Below are positions 12,206-24,300 of a DNA stretch of 64,000 nucleotides, in pieces (within the stretch, counting starts at the first letter, position 1; every line of letters begins with the position of its first letter). Origin of the DNA: Brachypodius melanocephalos (lineage: Eukaryota > Chordata > Aves > Passeriformes > Pycnonotidae); assembly GCA_013398615.1 (NCBI GenBank), contig VZSR01003807.1, positions 41,193,182 through 41,257,181 of the forward strand, read 5' to 3'. Below the pieces are notes generated by a model. It was not told the DNA's origin. It was given only the letters and a program-made list of their open reading frames with translations, and did not search any database. Made by a program: the position numbers and the translations under genes.

Positions 12206-15200
12206 AAACTGAACCCTGGGTAAACTGTATAGCTGGATCTACTTTTCAGACACTCAGTGCACTACTGTTTCAGTTGCCTGTCATTAAATACCTATGAATA
12301 TTTATTATTTCAGGATACAGTCTTTGTGATTCAAAGCACTCCTGCTCTGTGTAAATCTAAACAGAAATTTCTTACCCCAAACTCACTGGCTCATCACTGT
12401 ACAGCCAGTGAGCTCTGTTAGAATCCTTCATCTGAAATTTATTCACAGAGCAATCAAACACTGTCATCATCAGAACAAGGCTGCAAATCCTTGCAGATTC
12501 ACACAGGTTGCTGTGGTGTGTGTACAGACAAGCACTGACATACACGGTGTCACGTGCAGTGGTGCACACATCTGTGAGATAGCAGGAATACATTTTAGAG
12601 AATAAAGTAAGAAATCTGGTAGTTCTTTAACACAGCACTGAAAGCAGCTAATCCACACAAAAAATATCAACACAAAACTAAGCATTAACATGACAAATAA
12701 ACAGTGGTTTGGCTGTTAGTTCTTGTTTTGTAGCATTGCTTCCTACTAATATCAGGACAGTTAATGCAAGAGCTTCTAAGGTGGACAGGGTCCTGAAGTT
12801 CTGGATGACACAAGCACATACACAAAATGTCTAATGGACTCTGTCTTGCATAAAGCCATATTCTTTGAATTATTCATGGTAGACCTAATATGTTTTAGAA
12901 ATCTCAACGCATTTTAGAAAAAAACATTCTAGACACAGATTTAGGAGAACAAACACTCTGCAGATCAGCTTGAGAAGGCTATGGCATTCTGTACAAATTG
13001 ATCAATCAATACAAACAATACATTGTTTGACACACAGAGAAAAGAACACTACCTCTTCCTCCAGAAATTAAATGCCTGTGAGATAGCACTATTTTCACTC
13101 AGATTTATTTGTAATTGTGATGTCATTTCAGTTCACTTGTTCACTTCTTCCATTAAAACAGCTGCCAGTGTTTCTGAAAATCATACACTGTCAGCTGACA
13201 CCAAGAGCACAGAAATTCTGCAGCAATCTCCTTAGTGTTCTCTTGTCAGTTCAATACGGAGCAATTTCACTTCAAGGCCAAATTGATCCAAACAAATCAA
13301 GAATCATTTTCTCAGATGTCCTATGTCTTTGAAGGATTATTTCCTTCTTGCAGCAGATGCACTTCCATGGACTGAAAGTAATGCTGGGGCCTTCCTTTGT
13401 TTTATGTAACTGCTTCCATACATGAAGGTGTTTCAGGGAGAGGGAGGGAATACCACACATTCTGGTGTGCACATGATGGCACTCAAGAACATTTTGATCA
13501 ACCATTTGATGGCAACAATAGGAGCACTGCCCCTGCTGTGGTCTGAGGGTACCCTGAGGTCACGGGTAGTGTTATGGGCCTCAGCAGGTGATTGACTGCT
13601 TGCAGCAGCCTTGTGTGCAGCTGCCTGCACACACTTCTGCATTTCTCTTGGTCCCACAATTGAAGAACATCATAGGTATACCCAGTGAAGCCTTCAAAAA
13701 ATGTGTATGTTAATCTTCTGTCTTTGTAATATGCTTGTAATATAGGAGGCTCTAACCCTCTATCTGATTCTTGTGTTCTGAGTACTCCACAGAAGAGCAG
13801 TTTATTCCAAATACCATCTGGCATAGCTGCTTGCTTAGCTTAAGTAGCAGAGTTTTGTGTGTGGGCTTGGAGTTCAGGCAGTGAGATGCTTTGAGCACTG
13901 AATTTTTTACTCTGTTTTAGTTTGAGTCTGTTCACGAACAGAGAGACATTATTCTCAGCACACTGTGAATCAGACCTTAGTCTAAAATAAAGTATTTTTC
14001 AGTGACAAACCTGAAGTTCTGTTACTTGAACACCCCAGCAGAAAGACATTGAGACTAAAGCACTACTCTACTGTGTTACTTGGAGTACCTGCAAAAGAGT
14101 GGTACAAGGCTTACTTGGCTGCTAAACTCTGCAACCCCCATTGAATGGAAAATGGAGATGTGCAGTGCAGCTGCAAAGCACAGGCTGTAATATTTCATAG
14201 TACCAGACTGTAATTGAGCCAGGGCAATGAGGAGCAACAAAAACTCAGCACTCTGCTTTTCCCCACCAGTAAATCAGAGCTGATTTTGCCAGCAAATTGC
14301 TCAAGTATATGCATAGTACAGCAGTGTCCAAAAAGAGCATATAGAAAGAGAATATAGGTACAGCATATGGTAGGGAATACCATACAAATGTAGAAATAGA
14401 ACAGAAAAAGAAAGATATGCTTTGTGTTAAATTAGCTAAGAGCTAAGTCAGATGCTGTTTAATCAGTAAGTGAGCAATCCAACTTAACCCCTTTTTAGTA
14501 GGTAATTAGTGATGGGAGACTTTTAACCCTGCAGTTAAGTTCTGCACAATATCTGAAATGTGACTTGATTCTTACCTGGTTTAGATGAATTACACTCAGG
14601 CCATGGTGAACAAAGAAACAATTTTGAGCAAGAAAATTTATTCTTATTCTGACGTTGGTTTAGTGACTTTTTCAAGGATACCTTCCTAATGGAGCTAAAC
14701 TTCAAATATCTCTCATCCTTCACCCTTCAGAAATTCACAAAAGCCTACCTAAGGCTCATGGTCACACAAAGAACACAGGAAAGATCTGGTTCCTTTCTTG
14801 TTCTCTCTCACTTGTCACTCTCTCAGATACAATCTTTGAGATTTATCATGCTTCTTTTCTCATTTTTCTTAGCAGTACCTTTCCTTTTCAACAGCGATGC
14901 TAACCCAGGATTGGGTTAGTATAGACAATATGCTCATACTTATTTGTAGGTCCATTATCAGTTCCTAGTTAAGTTCTACTGGAAGAGGTTGACTTTCCTA
15001 GCATCTGTAGGTAGGTTACTGGAAAAAAGTTCCAATCTAAAATCACCTCTTGAAGAATCTCTACATCTTAAATCAGCTTCTAAAATCAATTTCCAGAGAT
15101 GTTGACAAACAAAACCTGAGAAACAGAGCTTTAGGCCAATTAAGTTATTTTGTTACTGTTTTGATTACTTTTTTTTTTTATAAAATAGATTAAATGTTAA

Positions 15201-15499
15201 TATATTTTTTAAATCCAATCATTAAAAAGGTTTATTTTTTATGATCAAAACAATGAGGCATCAAGAATTAGCAAACAAAAGTAAGAGAATGTCACTGAGC
15301 CATTACACTAAACCAGACCTTTCCCCTGAAATGGCTACAGGTTTGACTATCTAAAATTTTCAACAGAAAGGTTTCAAAAAAAAAATTCTCGGTGGCTGTT
15401 CTTTGCACATCTTTGTAAGCATCCCTTCCTTTGATGCTTCCCAATTAGATGTCACTAGCCTACTAGCCAATAGTGAAGTTTAAAAGCAGAAAAAAATTC
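12206..15499. other. Gene-free stretch, nothing assigned
   Basis: Mostly AT-rich DNA with a somewhat GC-richer patch at 13400-13830. That patch holds a 108-codon minus-strand frame (13824-13498) with aromatic-rich peptide FFEGFTGYTYDVLQLWDQEK but no domain I recognise. A perfect 10-base hairpin (12382-12412) is within chance expectation. No CR1 tail, LTR or RNA gene was seen. Confidence 0.45.
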
Positions 15500-15855
15500 G
15501 CAGAATTACAGAATCACAGAATCGGCTGAGATGGAAAGGTCCCACAACAATCATCAACTCCAAATCCTGGCCCTGCACAGGACCATATCCAAGANNNNNN
15601 NNNNNNNNNNNNNNNNNNNNNNNNNNNNNNNNNNNNNNNNNNNNNNNNNNNNNNNNNNNNNNNNNNNNNNNNNNNNNNNNNNNNNNNNNNNNNNTGCCAG
15701 GGCACTGCTGGCTCATTTTCAACTTGCCATTGACCGGGACCCCCAGGTCCCTTTCTATGGCACTGCTTTCCAACATCTCATTCCCAGTCTGTCCATGCAT
15801 CCAAGACTGACCCATCCCAGGTGCAGAATTTGCGTCATTCCCTTGTTCACGATGG
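15500..15855 (-). mobile_element. CR1 LINE copy interrupted by an assembly gap
   Basis: The left part starts with two CR1 tail units (CAGAATTACAGAATCACAGA) and continues through TCCCACAACAATCATCAACTCC-type sequence and CCCTGCACAGGACCAT, the 3' end of a CR1 subfamily common in songbirds (from memory). After the 100-N gap the right part matches sequence that belongs further 5' in the same LINE, in the reverse-transcriptase C-terminal region: GGGACCCCCAGGTCCCTTTC and then CCATCCCAGGTGCAGAATTT. So one copy spans the gap, and the missing bases should be CR1 sequence. The element between the two parts is likely longer than 100 bases. It is 5' truncated near 15855 and non-functional. Confidence 0.9.
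15595..15694. other. Assembly gap (100 N)
   Basis: Exactly 100 N, the usual placeholder for a gap of unknown size. It falls inside a CR1 copy. Frames running through it are artefacts. Confidence 0.99.
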
Positions 15856-16267
15856 ATTATAGTGTTATACTCAAAAAGACATTGCATAACCAATCCAGGC
15901 CATATAAGATGGAAACCTAAATCAGAGAGTGGGGCTGGCTGGGAAGGGGCAGTGTTATCTGTACATGCTGGTGTGGACAAGGAACTAATGCACAGAGAGA
16001 TTAAGGGCATTGTTCAGCAAAACCCTTAAGCACATGTATGAGTAATCCCACTGCTGCTCAGGATGGCATTACTGCCAAAAGGAAGGTCTACAGCCCTTTG
16101 TGTTAATTTAGGGCCTTGTTGACCTGTCCAAGGTCACACAGTAAATCTGAGATAATTCCAGGATTTGGACTCAAGCATCTTGTTTTCTACTAGCAGGCCT
16201 TGAAAAGAAACCCAGTCTCCAGTTTTCAGTTTAGGTTTATCATCATTTGCTGTGTTTCTGTTTAGAA

Positions 16268-16316
<49 letters not shown>

Positions 16317-16717
16317 CAGATATTCAGAATCTCAAACAAGTAATTACAAATTTCAGTCTCCAATCCAGTATATCTGAAATCTAACTGACATGAATTTATT
16401 AAATAGGTGGAAAAATTAACAAGAAAATAGTATAATCATAAACATGAGGGAAAAAATGTGCAGGAATGTAGGTATGCACACAATGTTTCATAAAATTGCC
16501 ATAATTCACTGTCTTTGTTTGAAACACAGATGTCTGCTAAAGAAAGCAGGAGCCTCCTTAGGACTGGAAAATGTAAACACCCTCCCTCCAAATTGCTATA
16601 ATTTTGAAATTAAGGGGTTCTCAGGCAAAGATATGAGAATAGGAATAACAGTTATTTACTAGTATGTATAATAAAGCAAACAAACAACAACTACATCATT
16701 AACAACAAACAGAACCA
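15856..16717. other. Gene-free stretch with a GATA microsatellite
   Basis: AT-rich DNA between a CR1 copy and an LTR-like block. Apart from the GATA array at 16268-16324 I see no repeat family, RNA gene or credible frame. Confidence 0.5.
16268..16324. repeat. (GATA)n microsatellite
   Basis: Eleven uninterrupted GATA units, then a GACA variant. Arrays of this length are typically polymorphic in vertebrates. Confidence 0.97.
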
Positions 16718-17214
16718 GGAACGCAGTGACCTGGCTCGGAGCAGGGCAGGGAGTGGTGACCTCAGGATCCCGGGCACTGGAGCAGATGGGGACAGGTCCC
16801 TCTTTTAGTGAGGTGGGTGATAATAAGGCCCCAGTTCAGTGGCTGCTCTCACAGGCAGAGGCTCACCCCATGGCAGAAGAAGCAGCTCTGGGCTGGGCTG
16901 TGGCAGCAGCAGTGAGTCCCCTTTCCCAACAGCAGATCCAACCATCCTCCTCCGAAGCCGAGAAAGAGAGAGAGGCAGCAGCTGCCCCAGCCCTGTCTTT
17001 TACCTGCCCAATTCTCGTGGTATCTCTGTCCCTTGGAAAGAAACTCCCAGATAAGAGAAGTGCAACCACATGCCCTCCTCCCCTGAGCTTGGCCACTTCT
17101 TTTTTCTTTAAGTTTTTCTTAAGTGCCCAGTTGTTAGTGTTTCCTAGCAACTTATGGGAAAAAAAAAATTCTATAAGTAAAAAGGAACAAAACGAAAGAA
17201 ACCTAAACCCCAAC
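16718..17214 (-). mobile_element. Probable solo LTR of an avian endogenous retrovirus
   Basis: This block resembles an LTR family that I remember from songbird genomes. On the minus strand it would start with TGTTGGGGTTTAGG (from 17214), followed by TTCCCATAAGTTGCTAGG, AACTGGGCACTTAAG and a TATA-like GGTAAAAGAC next to CAGGGCTGG (about 17005-16990), then a GA-rich stretch, and end near 16718 in GC-rich sequence (CTGCTCCGAGCCAGG on that strand). No gag, pol or env remnant lies on either side, so it looks like a solitary LTR. No clear target-site duplication is visible, and the left boundary is uncertain. A 167-codon plus-strand frame across it is incidental. The family name is not assigned. 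Confidence 0.5.
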
Positions 17215-18027
17215 ACTCATTATCTGTGAGATCACTATATAAGCAAGTCTTCAGTAGAAACAGAAAAATTTTATATGTATACATATATACAAACAGGTTT
17301 TTCTGAATAAAGTTGGGAAGTTTCTTTCAGGAGAAGAGAATGTCAGAGTAATGTGTCTTAGAGGTACAGCCCTCAGCAGAGAATCATCAGGTTCTACAGG
17401 CCTGTTTTACAGGAAACAATAGCTTACAAAATCAGACTTTGATATTGTGAAATGGACCTTGTTATTAAGAGGTGATTGATTAATTTTTATGTTGAGCAAA
17501 GAAAATTATGGAGTTTAAACTGAACTTCATTAAGTTATTGTTCCTAAATTTGTTGTTTTCTGATGAAGATATATTACAATGCCTTCACCTTGGTTACATC
17601 AGGTAATTTTCTATTAAGAACTCCATTCAAATTTAGAAGAGACTTTTATGTATTCAGCCTTCCCGAACAGCCTTTAAGACAAGAGCCTAAAAAATGACCA
17701 TTGCCCCAAGTAATGGAGTCCCATGTATTGTACCAAGACCATTTGATCAAAACAGCTACACGATAAGTACCAATTTAGATGAAATCACATAAAAGGCTTC
17801 TTTTTTCTCCTTTCATCTTACCTCTTTCTTTCAGAAGAGAAATTATATAAGAGACAAAGTTATTCCTAATCCCCTGTCACAACTCTCAAAGCAAGGTTTA
17901 GATTCAAATGAAGTGATAGATTTGTGAGAGATAGAGGTTTGGTCATGAAGTGGAACTTGTTCAATTTCATTGCCAGGCTGACAATGAAGGATAAAAAAAC
18001 TGTGAGACAGCTGGAAATACATTCATC
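17215..18027. other. Gene-free stretch, AT-rich
   Basis: AT-rich DNA between an LTR-like block and a CR1 3' end. It contains a perfect 16-base palindrome TATATGTATACATATA (17272-17287), which is unremarkable in such composition. Nothing else was recognised. Confidence 0.5.
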
Positions 18028-18388
18028 CTGGGGAAGAGACTGAGGGGAGACCTCACTGCAGGTACAACTTCATTGTGAGGGGAAGAAAAGAGGCAGGCAC
18101 CGACCTCGTCTCTGTGGTGACCAGTGACAGAACCAAGGGTATGGCCTGAAGTTGTGTCAGGGGAGGTTTAGGTTGGATATCAAGATAAAGTTCTTCACCC
18201 AGAAGGTGGGTGAGCACTGGAACAGGCTCCCCAGGGCAGTGGCCACAGCACCAACCTGACAGAGTTCAAGAAGCACTTGGACAGTGCTCTCAGACACATG
18301 GTGTGACTCTTGGGGGTGTCCTGAGAAGGGCTAAGAGCATGATAATCTTTGTGGGTCTCTTGCAACTCAGCATATTCTGTGATTCTCT
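18028..18388 (+). mobile_element. CR1 LINE 3' end fragment
   Basis: Plus-strand CR1 covering the end of ORF2 and the 3' untranslated region. Landmarks in order are GAGGGGAGACCTCACTGCAG, GTGACCAGTGACAG, GTCAGGGGAGGTTTAGGTTG, TTCTTCACCCAGAAGGTGGG, CACTGGAACAGGCTCCCCAG, then TGTGGGTCTCTTGCAACTCA and the tail ATTCTGTGATTCTCT at 18374-18388. It is the same type of 3' end as the copy at 15500 in opposite orientation. A small deletion has removed part of the block before GATAATCTTTGTGGG. It is 5' truncated and non-functional. Confidence 0.93.
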
Positions 18389-21300
18389 GGTTCTTAGAGC
18401 CAGTTACACAGACAAAGCAAACCAAGAACCTTGAAAAGGACAGGACTCCGTAATATGCCATAGCTTTACTTAACGTATTTTTGTGTCTCCAAGGTCAGTA
18501 ACATGAGTAAAAAAATACTCCCAAAATTCCTGCTTCAGGGTGTGAAGTCTGTTACCTTCTTAACAGCAGTGAATGAGCAATTTAGAGAGTCCTGCAGGCA
18601 CAGTGCAGACAGCATGCTGCAGAGAACCCTTCACCAACAAATATTGCACAGAGTGGTAAGAGGTCTCAATTTGACTTATTCAAAGAGCAACATTTATGAT
18701 TAGGCTTGCTGAAGAGTTCCTACAAATCATGTGATTATTCCATTTGGAGTCTGCCACTGAGCTTCATTTGTGTATGCACACATCACAGAATTATTATTGA
18801 CCCTTATGCACATTGTTTGACACCACCAATTGATAATGTTGTCAGGGACCTTCTACTGTAACACCTTGTTTACTAATATTTTTAAGCTTGCAAAACTAAA
18901 TGAGCAGAAATTTTTCAGTCCAGATGTTTGCCTGAGATCACACTTTTATGGAGAAATTCCAGAATATTTCAGCTAGGAACCCACCCAGAAAAAAAAATCA
19001 TTCAAATATTAAAAGCTATTATCCTTTTTTACAGAAGTTCCATTGGCCTCTGACTCTGCAAAAAGACCATGACAATTTTCAGGGCTGAACTTTTTTAGCA
19101 AGAATATGCCTTTTGCCACTCTGCTGAAAAGCACCCCACTTGGCTTCAGTCAATGCCTCTGCAAAGTCAGGGTTTGCTTAGTAAGCCCAACAGAAATTTG
19201 TCAACATTTCTGAGGTTTAAAAGCAAAAGTTTCTGAAGATGTGTCTTAACTAGGAGTGCTTGAAAGACCCCTGAAGCTGAAAGAAATTAGATCCTCTGCG
19301 TTCAGGCAAAAAAGACCCTTCACTTCCTTTGCAAATCAAAAAATTCACATCAAAGAGAGATGGAACTTTTCATCCAAACAAAAATAATCCCTGAATTTTG
19401 GCCAAAGGAGTGAAAAGAGGTAACAACTTTTCCTTCAGCACTACTTCCCTGCCACCTAGGTGTTCATTTTTCTGCAGGATACCTACTCTGAAATTTTAAT
19501 TTAGTTGGAAAGACATGGGTTGCTATTGATCATCTGCTTAATCAATTCATACAATCTGAACATCAGCTTGCAATACTGTCAGAATTTTGTGAAGCTGTAT
19601 TAAATTAATAATACAATTATTTAGAAAATATGGATACTGCAGCAGCAACCATAAGTCCCTGTAGCTTTTCTTCTTGGCATCCTGTTTTTCCTCTTCCAAA
19701 TGAAACTACTTTTGTTTACAGAAGTAGATTTCTAGCATATCATAAATAAACATATTTAAATCCTACCATCATCCAAGCAGCAGCTGCTCCTAAGAAGGCA
19801 TGGGCTGTGGGATTTGAGTGCAAATCCAATTTAGTTCAATCTCCAGTGGCCACTGCTCATAAAACTGAACATAATTTGTCACAATCGGCAACTTCCGCAG
19901 AAAGAAACCTGCAAGTTCCCCAGTACTCTAAAGTATACATCTGCTGTCAAAGTCTGCTTTCTGCAGGGGTAGAGGATGGAGAAAACAAGAACCAAATACA
20001 GTTTTCCAATTGCTTCTTCAGGATCCAGACATACTATATCATCCTTATTAAAGTTTACTGGGAAACATGAGCAATAGGAAAACCACTGGTTTAGAGTCTG
20101 ACACCACATTATTTAGGGTTTCCTTGGGACGAAGGTTTAAAATCAATGCTCAGTTGCTGTGCTATTGAATAAATTAGGATGGCTGAATGTATCTGGAAAG
20201 GTATTTGGTGAACACTTGGAAACATCAATCTGATGTAAAATAGGAGAGTTTTTTTGCACAAAACAATTTATGGAACTGTCTTATTCCAAAGATGCTGGTA
20301 ACCTAACTCAGCTCTAGGTGATACTATAACAGTTGCAGAAAGGCAACACAGGTACACAGCAGTAAGTAAAATTAACTGGTGACCACCTTCTGATATTGAG
20401 GCCAATTGGCACAGCAGAGTTAGTACCCTGTAACTAAACCTTCTCCAACTCAGCACATGGTGGCTTCCTCTACATGAACAATTAAAAGCACTAGACTACT
20501 CCCCAAGACATGCCTAGATATCATTCATGAAGACATTGAAAGGCAAAAGACAAATCCAAACCAAGGAGCACCCTGACAACTCATCTAGATGGAGACTTTA
20601 AGTATCTACCTTGTAATCTAAGTATAAACACAAGCAAAATCCCCAGCCAGGATTTGGTTTGCTGAATAGTCTGTATTTTTAATATTGTGGTCTCTTTTCT
20701 AATGCAAGAGCCATCAGGCACCAGATGAAGTTCTCAGCAATTACTCCCCAAGGAGACAAGTACTTTTAATGACAAGAGGAACTTGGGTAATCAACACTGG
20801 TCTTGATGCTTCAAGACATGGCTCATTGTCCACCTCTGGTTTTTGAAGCCTTGGTGTCAGGAAGCCCTTCCAAATGTATTACTCCCAAAAGAGTTCTCAG
20901 GAATAATTTCCAGAGAAATAAACCAGCAAGCAAATTTTCTACTCTGTGTCATGGCTCCTTCCCAAAGCACATAATAGAAGTAACTAAGTACCAGAGTATA
21001 CATCGGTTATGATTAGTTAGCCTGGATGTAACAATGTCTGACAAAAACTCTCCGCACACAAACATGACTCCATGGGATATTTCCCCAGCAAAGATCTCTG
21101 CTAGATAGGTGTCTCTGTACCACTTTCCATTTCATGGTACAGATTTTCCCTGGAGATGGCAACCTAAGTGAGTACTGCTTCCTTGCAGGCACTGGCAGGG
21201 GTACAGGGGGAAAAAAACCCTCTAAAGTCATTGAGATTTACAGTATTTTTCCACCCATATAGAAGGCAATTTCAGCAATTGCTGATTGATTTTCAGGCAA

Positions 21301-24300
21301 TTGCAGCAAGTAGCTTTGACCACTGAAATCAGGAGGGCAAGGACACGGGAGTAAGGACAAGCATTGCAGAGAAAGTGGAAAAAGACTTTGCACGGAAGCG
21401 ATAACACAGTCCCCTGCTGGGTAAGCTTCTTTATTTCCTTATCTGAGTTCAACTGCAATGTGACTGAAAGCAGGCCTGCTCTTTGCAGGCAAGGTTTTTA
21501 GCTCCAGTCTGCCTCTTGTGTGATCTGCCCTGTATCTGTGAGACCACTCAATTCTCCAGCACTGTCCATGTGTACCCATTTGCTGTAGATTCCTGTTTTA
21601 AAAATCTTGCCGGTAGCACTGCCCTCCCTGAAAAATCTCTAAGAAGTATTTTCGTTATTTATTAGTTTTAATGAATGCTTAAAAAGCATTGTTTATACCT
21701 TTTTTTTTCCTGATAAAGCTTTTACAGGCTGGGGCAAACAGACTGCAGTCTTGACATTCAAGCTATATAAAGAAAAATGTGAGTTAACCATTACATGTTA
21801 TCACATATTTTATTGTGAGATACAGCTATACCACCTGTTTCACAAATTCTGTCTTGTCAGTTTGAAAAGAAAACACATAATGGGCTAGCTAATTTTCAGG
21901 TTTCTTATCTGCCTCTAAGTCATCACCAACCATTCACACAGCTGGTAAGAAATGTTATCTTTGGAACTGCCAGAAGTACCAGCTCAAAAGGCTTTGGTCT
22001 GTTTTTCTACTACTCTTCATAAGATATTCAAGGAAGGAACTCAAAACTTACTCTCACTTAAATCAACAGGCATGATTCACAGAAAGGATTGTTTAAAATT
22101 AGTGTTAAAAATGTTTTAAAACCAATTTTGGAAATGCTTTTCTTTATTTTCTGATGTCTGTAATAAAGTTCTTGGAGATTTTCTAACATTTTGTCTCTCA
22201 CCATCTAAGAAAAGGGATACCATGGAGAGCAGACAAAAAGTTATGTCCTTTAAATATATATTGACCTGTTGTAGACAAAATCCACTGTGATTTATTTGAG
22301 ATATTTTCTTCTCATTTATTTCATTTTTTCCACTGTCTTCACCTATCCTTCATGCTTCAGAGAATCATCTATGAAACAGTGCTTTGGTGTTGCGCCAAGG
22401 AATTAATATACAGCCATGCAGAAGTTACCCAGTAAACATACCCATATACATATAGATGAAAATTTCCAAACAGGAAGTCCAGTGAGAGAACATAATAAAA
22501 CTGTTAAAGACTGCTAAGAAACAAAATAATTGTGAAATTAATTTCAAAACATGAGAAAATTTGCTAAAGCTTGAAAAACGTGAGTATACATGATTTGACC
22601 ACTGTCCTATTAGACATTCCCAGGAAGTAAAAAACCCAACTGCTTTAGCACTCTTCTACAACCTCACTCTTTCTCTCATCATAGCCTGTAGGTGTCTTCC
22701 TAAAACTTCACAGTAAACAAAAAGAACAAATCTGTTTTTCAGGGAGAAACACATTTGAGGTTTGTCTAGAAGTGCTTAATAATGGCATATTACACTTTAT
22801 TGGGGTATGGATTTGGATAAATTTAGTGTCTTCGGTAGATCACAATATTACAAGCTTTCAAAATTATATGTAGTCTGATAGCTAAATAGGTATTTTAATA
22901 GCTAAATTAAGTCATGTATTTACACATAATTTTGTGAGGCCGCTGTCTAAACAGCAACCCATGGTTATTATTATGGTATGATATGACCCATGAAGAGCTG
23001 CAACTCACATGAAGACCTTAGCAAGGTAAAAGTAGTACCAGCCTTCAAGAGAGATTGAAGTCAAAGCATCATACTGTATACATATCTTTTTCTCTTAATA
23101 TAACAGTTCAGAAGATACTGAGTTGAATCATCAGTAAGTAAGCAAAAACTGATTGAGATGTGTTTCTTAAACTGTGCAAAATGATGATGGATAAATCTTT
23201 CCAGGCAAATATGATTAGTTCTTATGATAAAATTAAATATACACTTGCTACTGTGTGGAGCACTTGCCCACTCATGATTAGGAGCAAATGAGTACACAAT
23301 GATTAGGGAGCAAATATTTATAGAATAAAGGATTTCATTGTTAAGTAAAATACTGATTACTGGAGGAAAACACTTTTTCAGCATATGAGTTCATCTTAGC
23401 TGAAACTTTTATTTGCTTCAATAGGGATTAAAGGTAAACTTCCCACTTGCAAAAGGTAAAGATTTATTGAAAAGTGATTGCAGATCTAAGTAGTCACAAT
23501 GTGCACAGAAATTTGCCATAATCAGATGTTGAATCTATTGCAGATTTGTTTACTAATGATATAGCAACATGATGAAATTATGCCTTCTTTTATGAAAGCA
23601 AACGTAGAATAGCTTGTCAGCATACACAAATGGAGTTGAAAATATCTTGGTAGAAAATGCAAACAATAGCTACAATTAATGTAATTCACATTTTTCTGTT
23701 TGAATTCTTTTTCCAAATGATTTGGCACATTGCTTTCTGCTCTGTGAAGTTTGACCTTTAAAACTCTGAGCATGAATATTGCTTGTTTTTAATTTTTTTC
23801 AATAAATTTAATGAAGTCTTGATCATTTGCACCTAAATTATCACCTATTATTAGTTCTGTGAAATTTGTTTTTTCATCTGAGCAGAAATTGAGGGCAAAG
23901 GTCTTGCCTGTAGAACTCATCTTTTAATTTTTTTCTTTGTTTTACCTTCTAGAAAACTCTGAATACTGACAGCATACAGCCTCCTGAATATGTTTGCTAG
24001 ATTAATATTCTCCCTAACACCAGGTATTTTTTTCCTGCTTCTTGTAGGTGGGTATTTAAAGGATTAATGTTTTCTGTTTTCCAGTTTGTGCTTAATCTAT
24101 TAACATATTGATCTATGAACTTCTGAGACTGTTTGCTTTAGAGCTCTCTGCAACTCTGAAAAAGAAAATGCTGTTTTGATATAAAGTGCCTCTCCTGTCC
24201 TCTCTCTTGTCTGTCTATGAATTCCCTTCAGAAAAGTTTTAGAAATTTCAAGTAATATTCAAGCAGTGTTCAACCATTTACTGTTAATAGGATCCCTTCT

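Noticed and set aside
12382..12412. Perfect 10-base hairpin CTCACTGGCT / AGCCAGTGAG with an 11-base loop
   Set aside because: About one perfect 10-base stem with a short loop is expected by chance in 64 kb, and nothing around it suggests a microRNA precursor or other RNA.
15480..16010. Open frames running through the N gap (also at 45164-45376)
   Set aside because: They exist only because N codons are not read as stops. The first also lies in CR1 sequence.
16726..17229. 167-codon plus-strand open frame
   Set aside because: It lies across the LTR-like block in GC-rich sequence and on the opposite strand to the inferred LTR. The peptide is Ala/Ser/Gln-rich without a domain.
17272..17287. 16-base perfect palindrome TATATGTATACATATA
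   Set aside because: Alternating AT-rich sequence forms such palindromes easily. No sign of a functional site.
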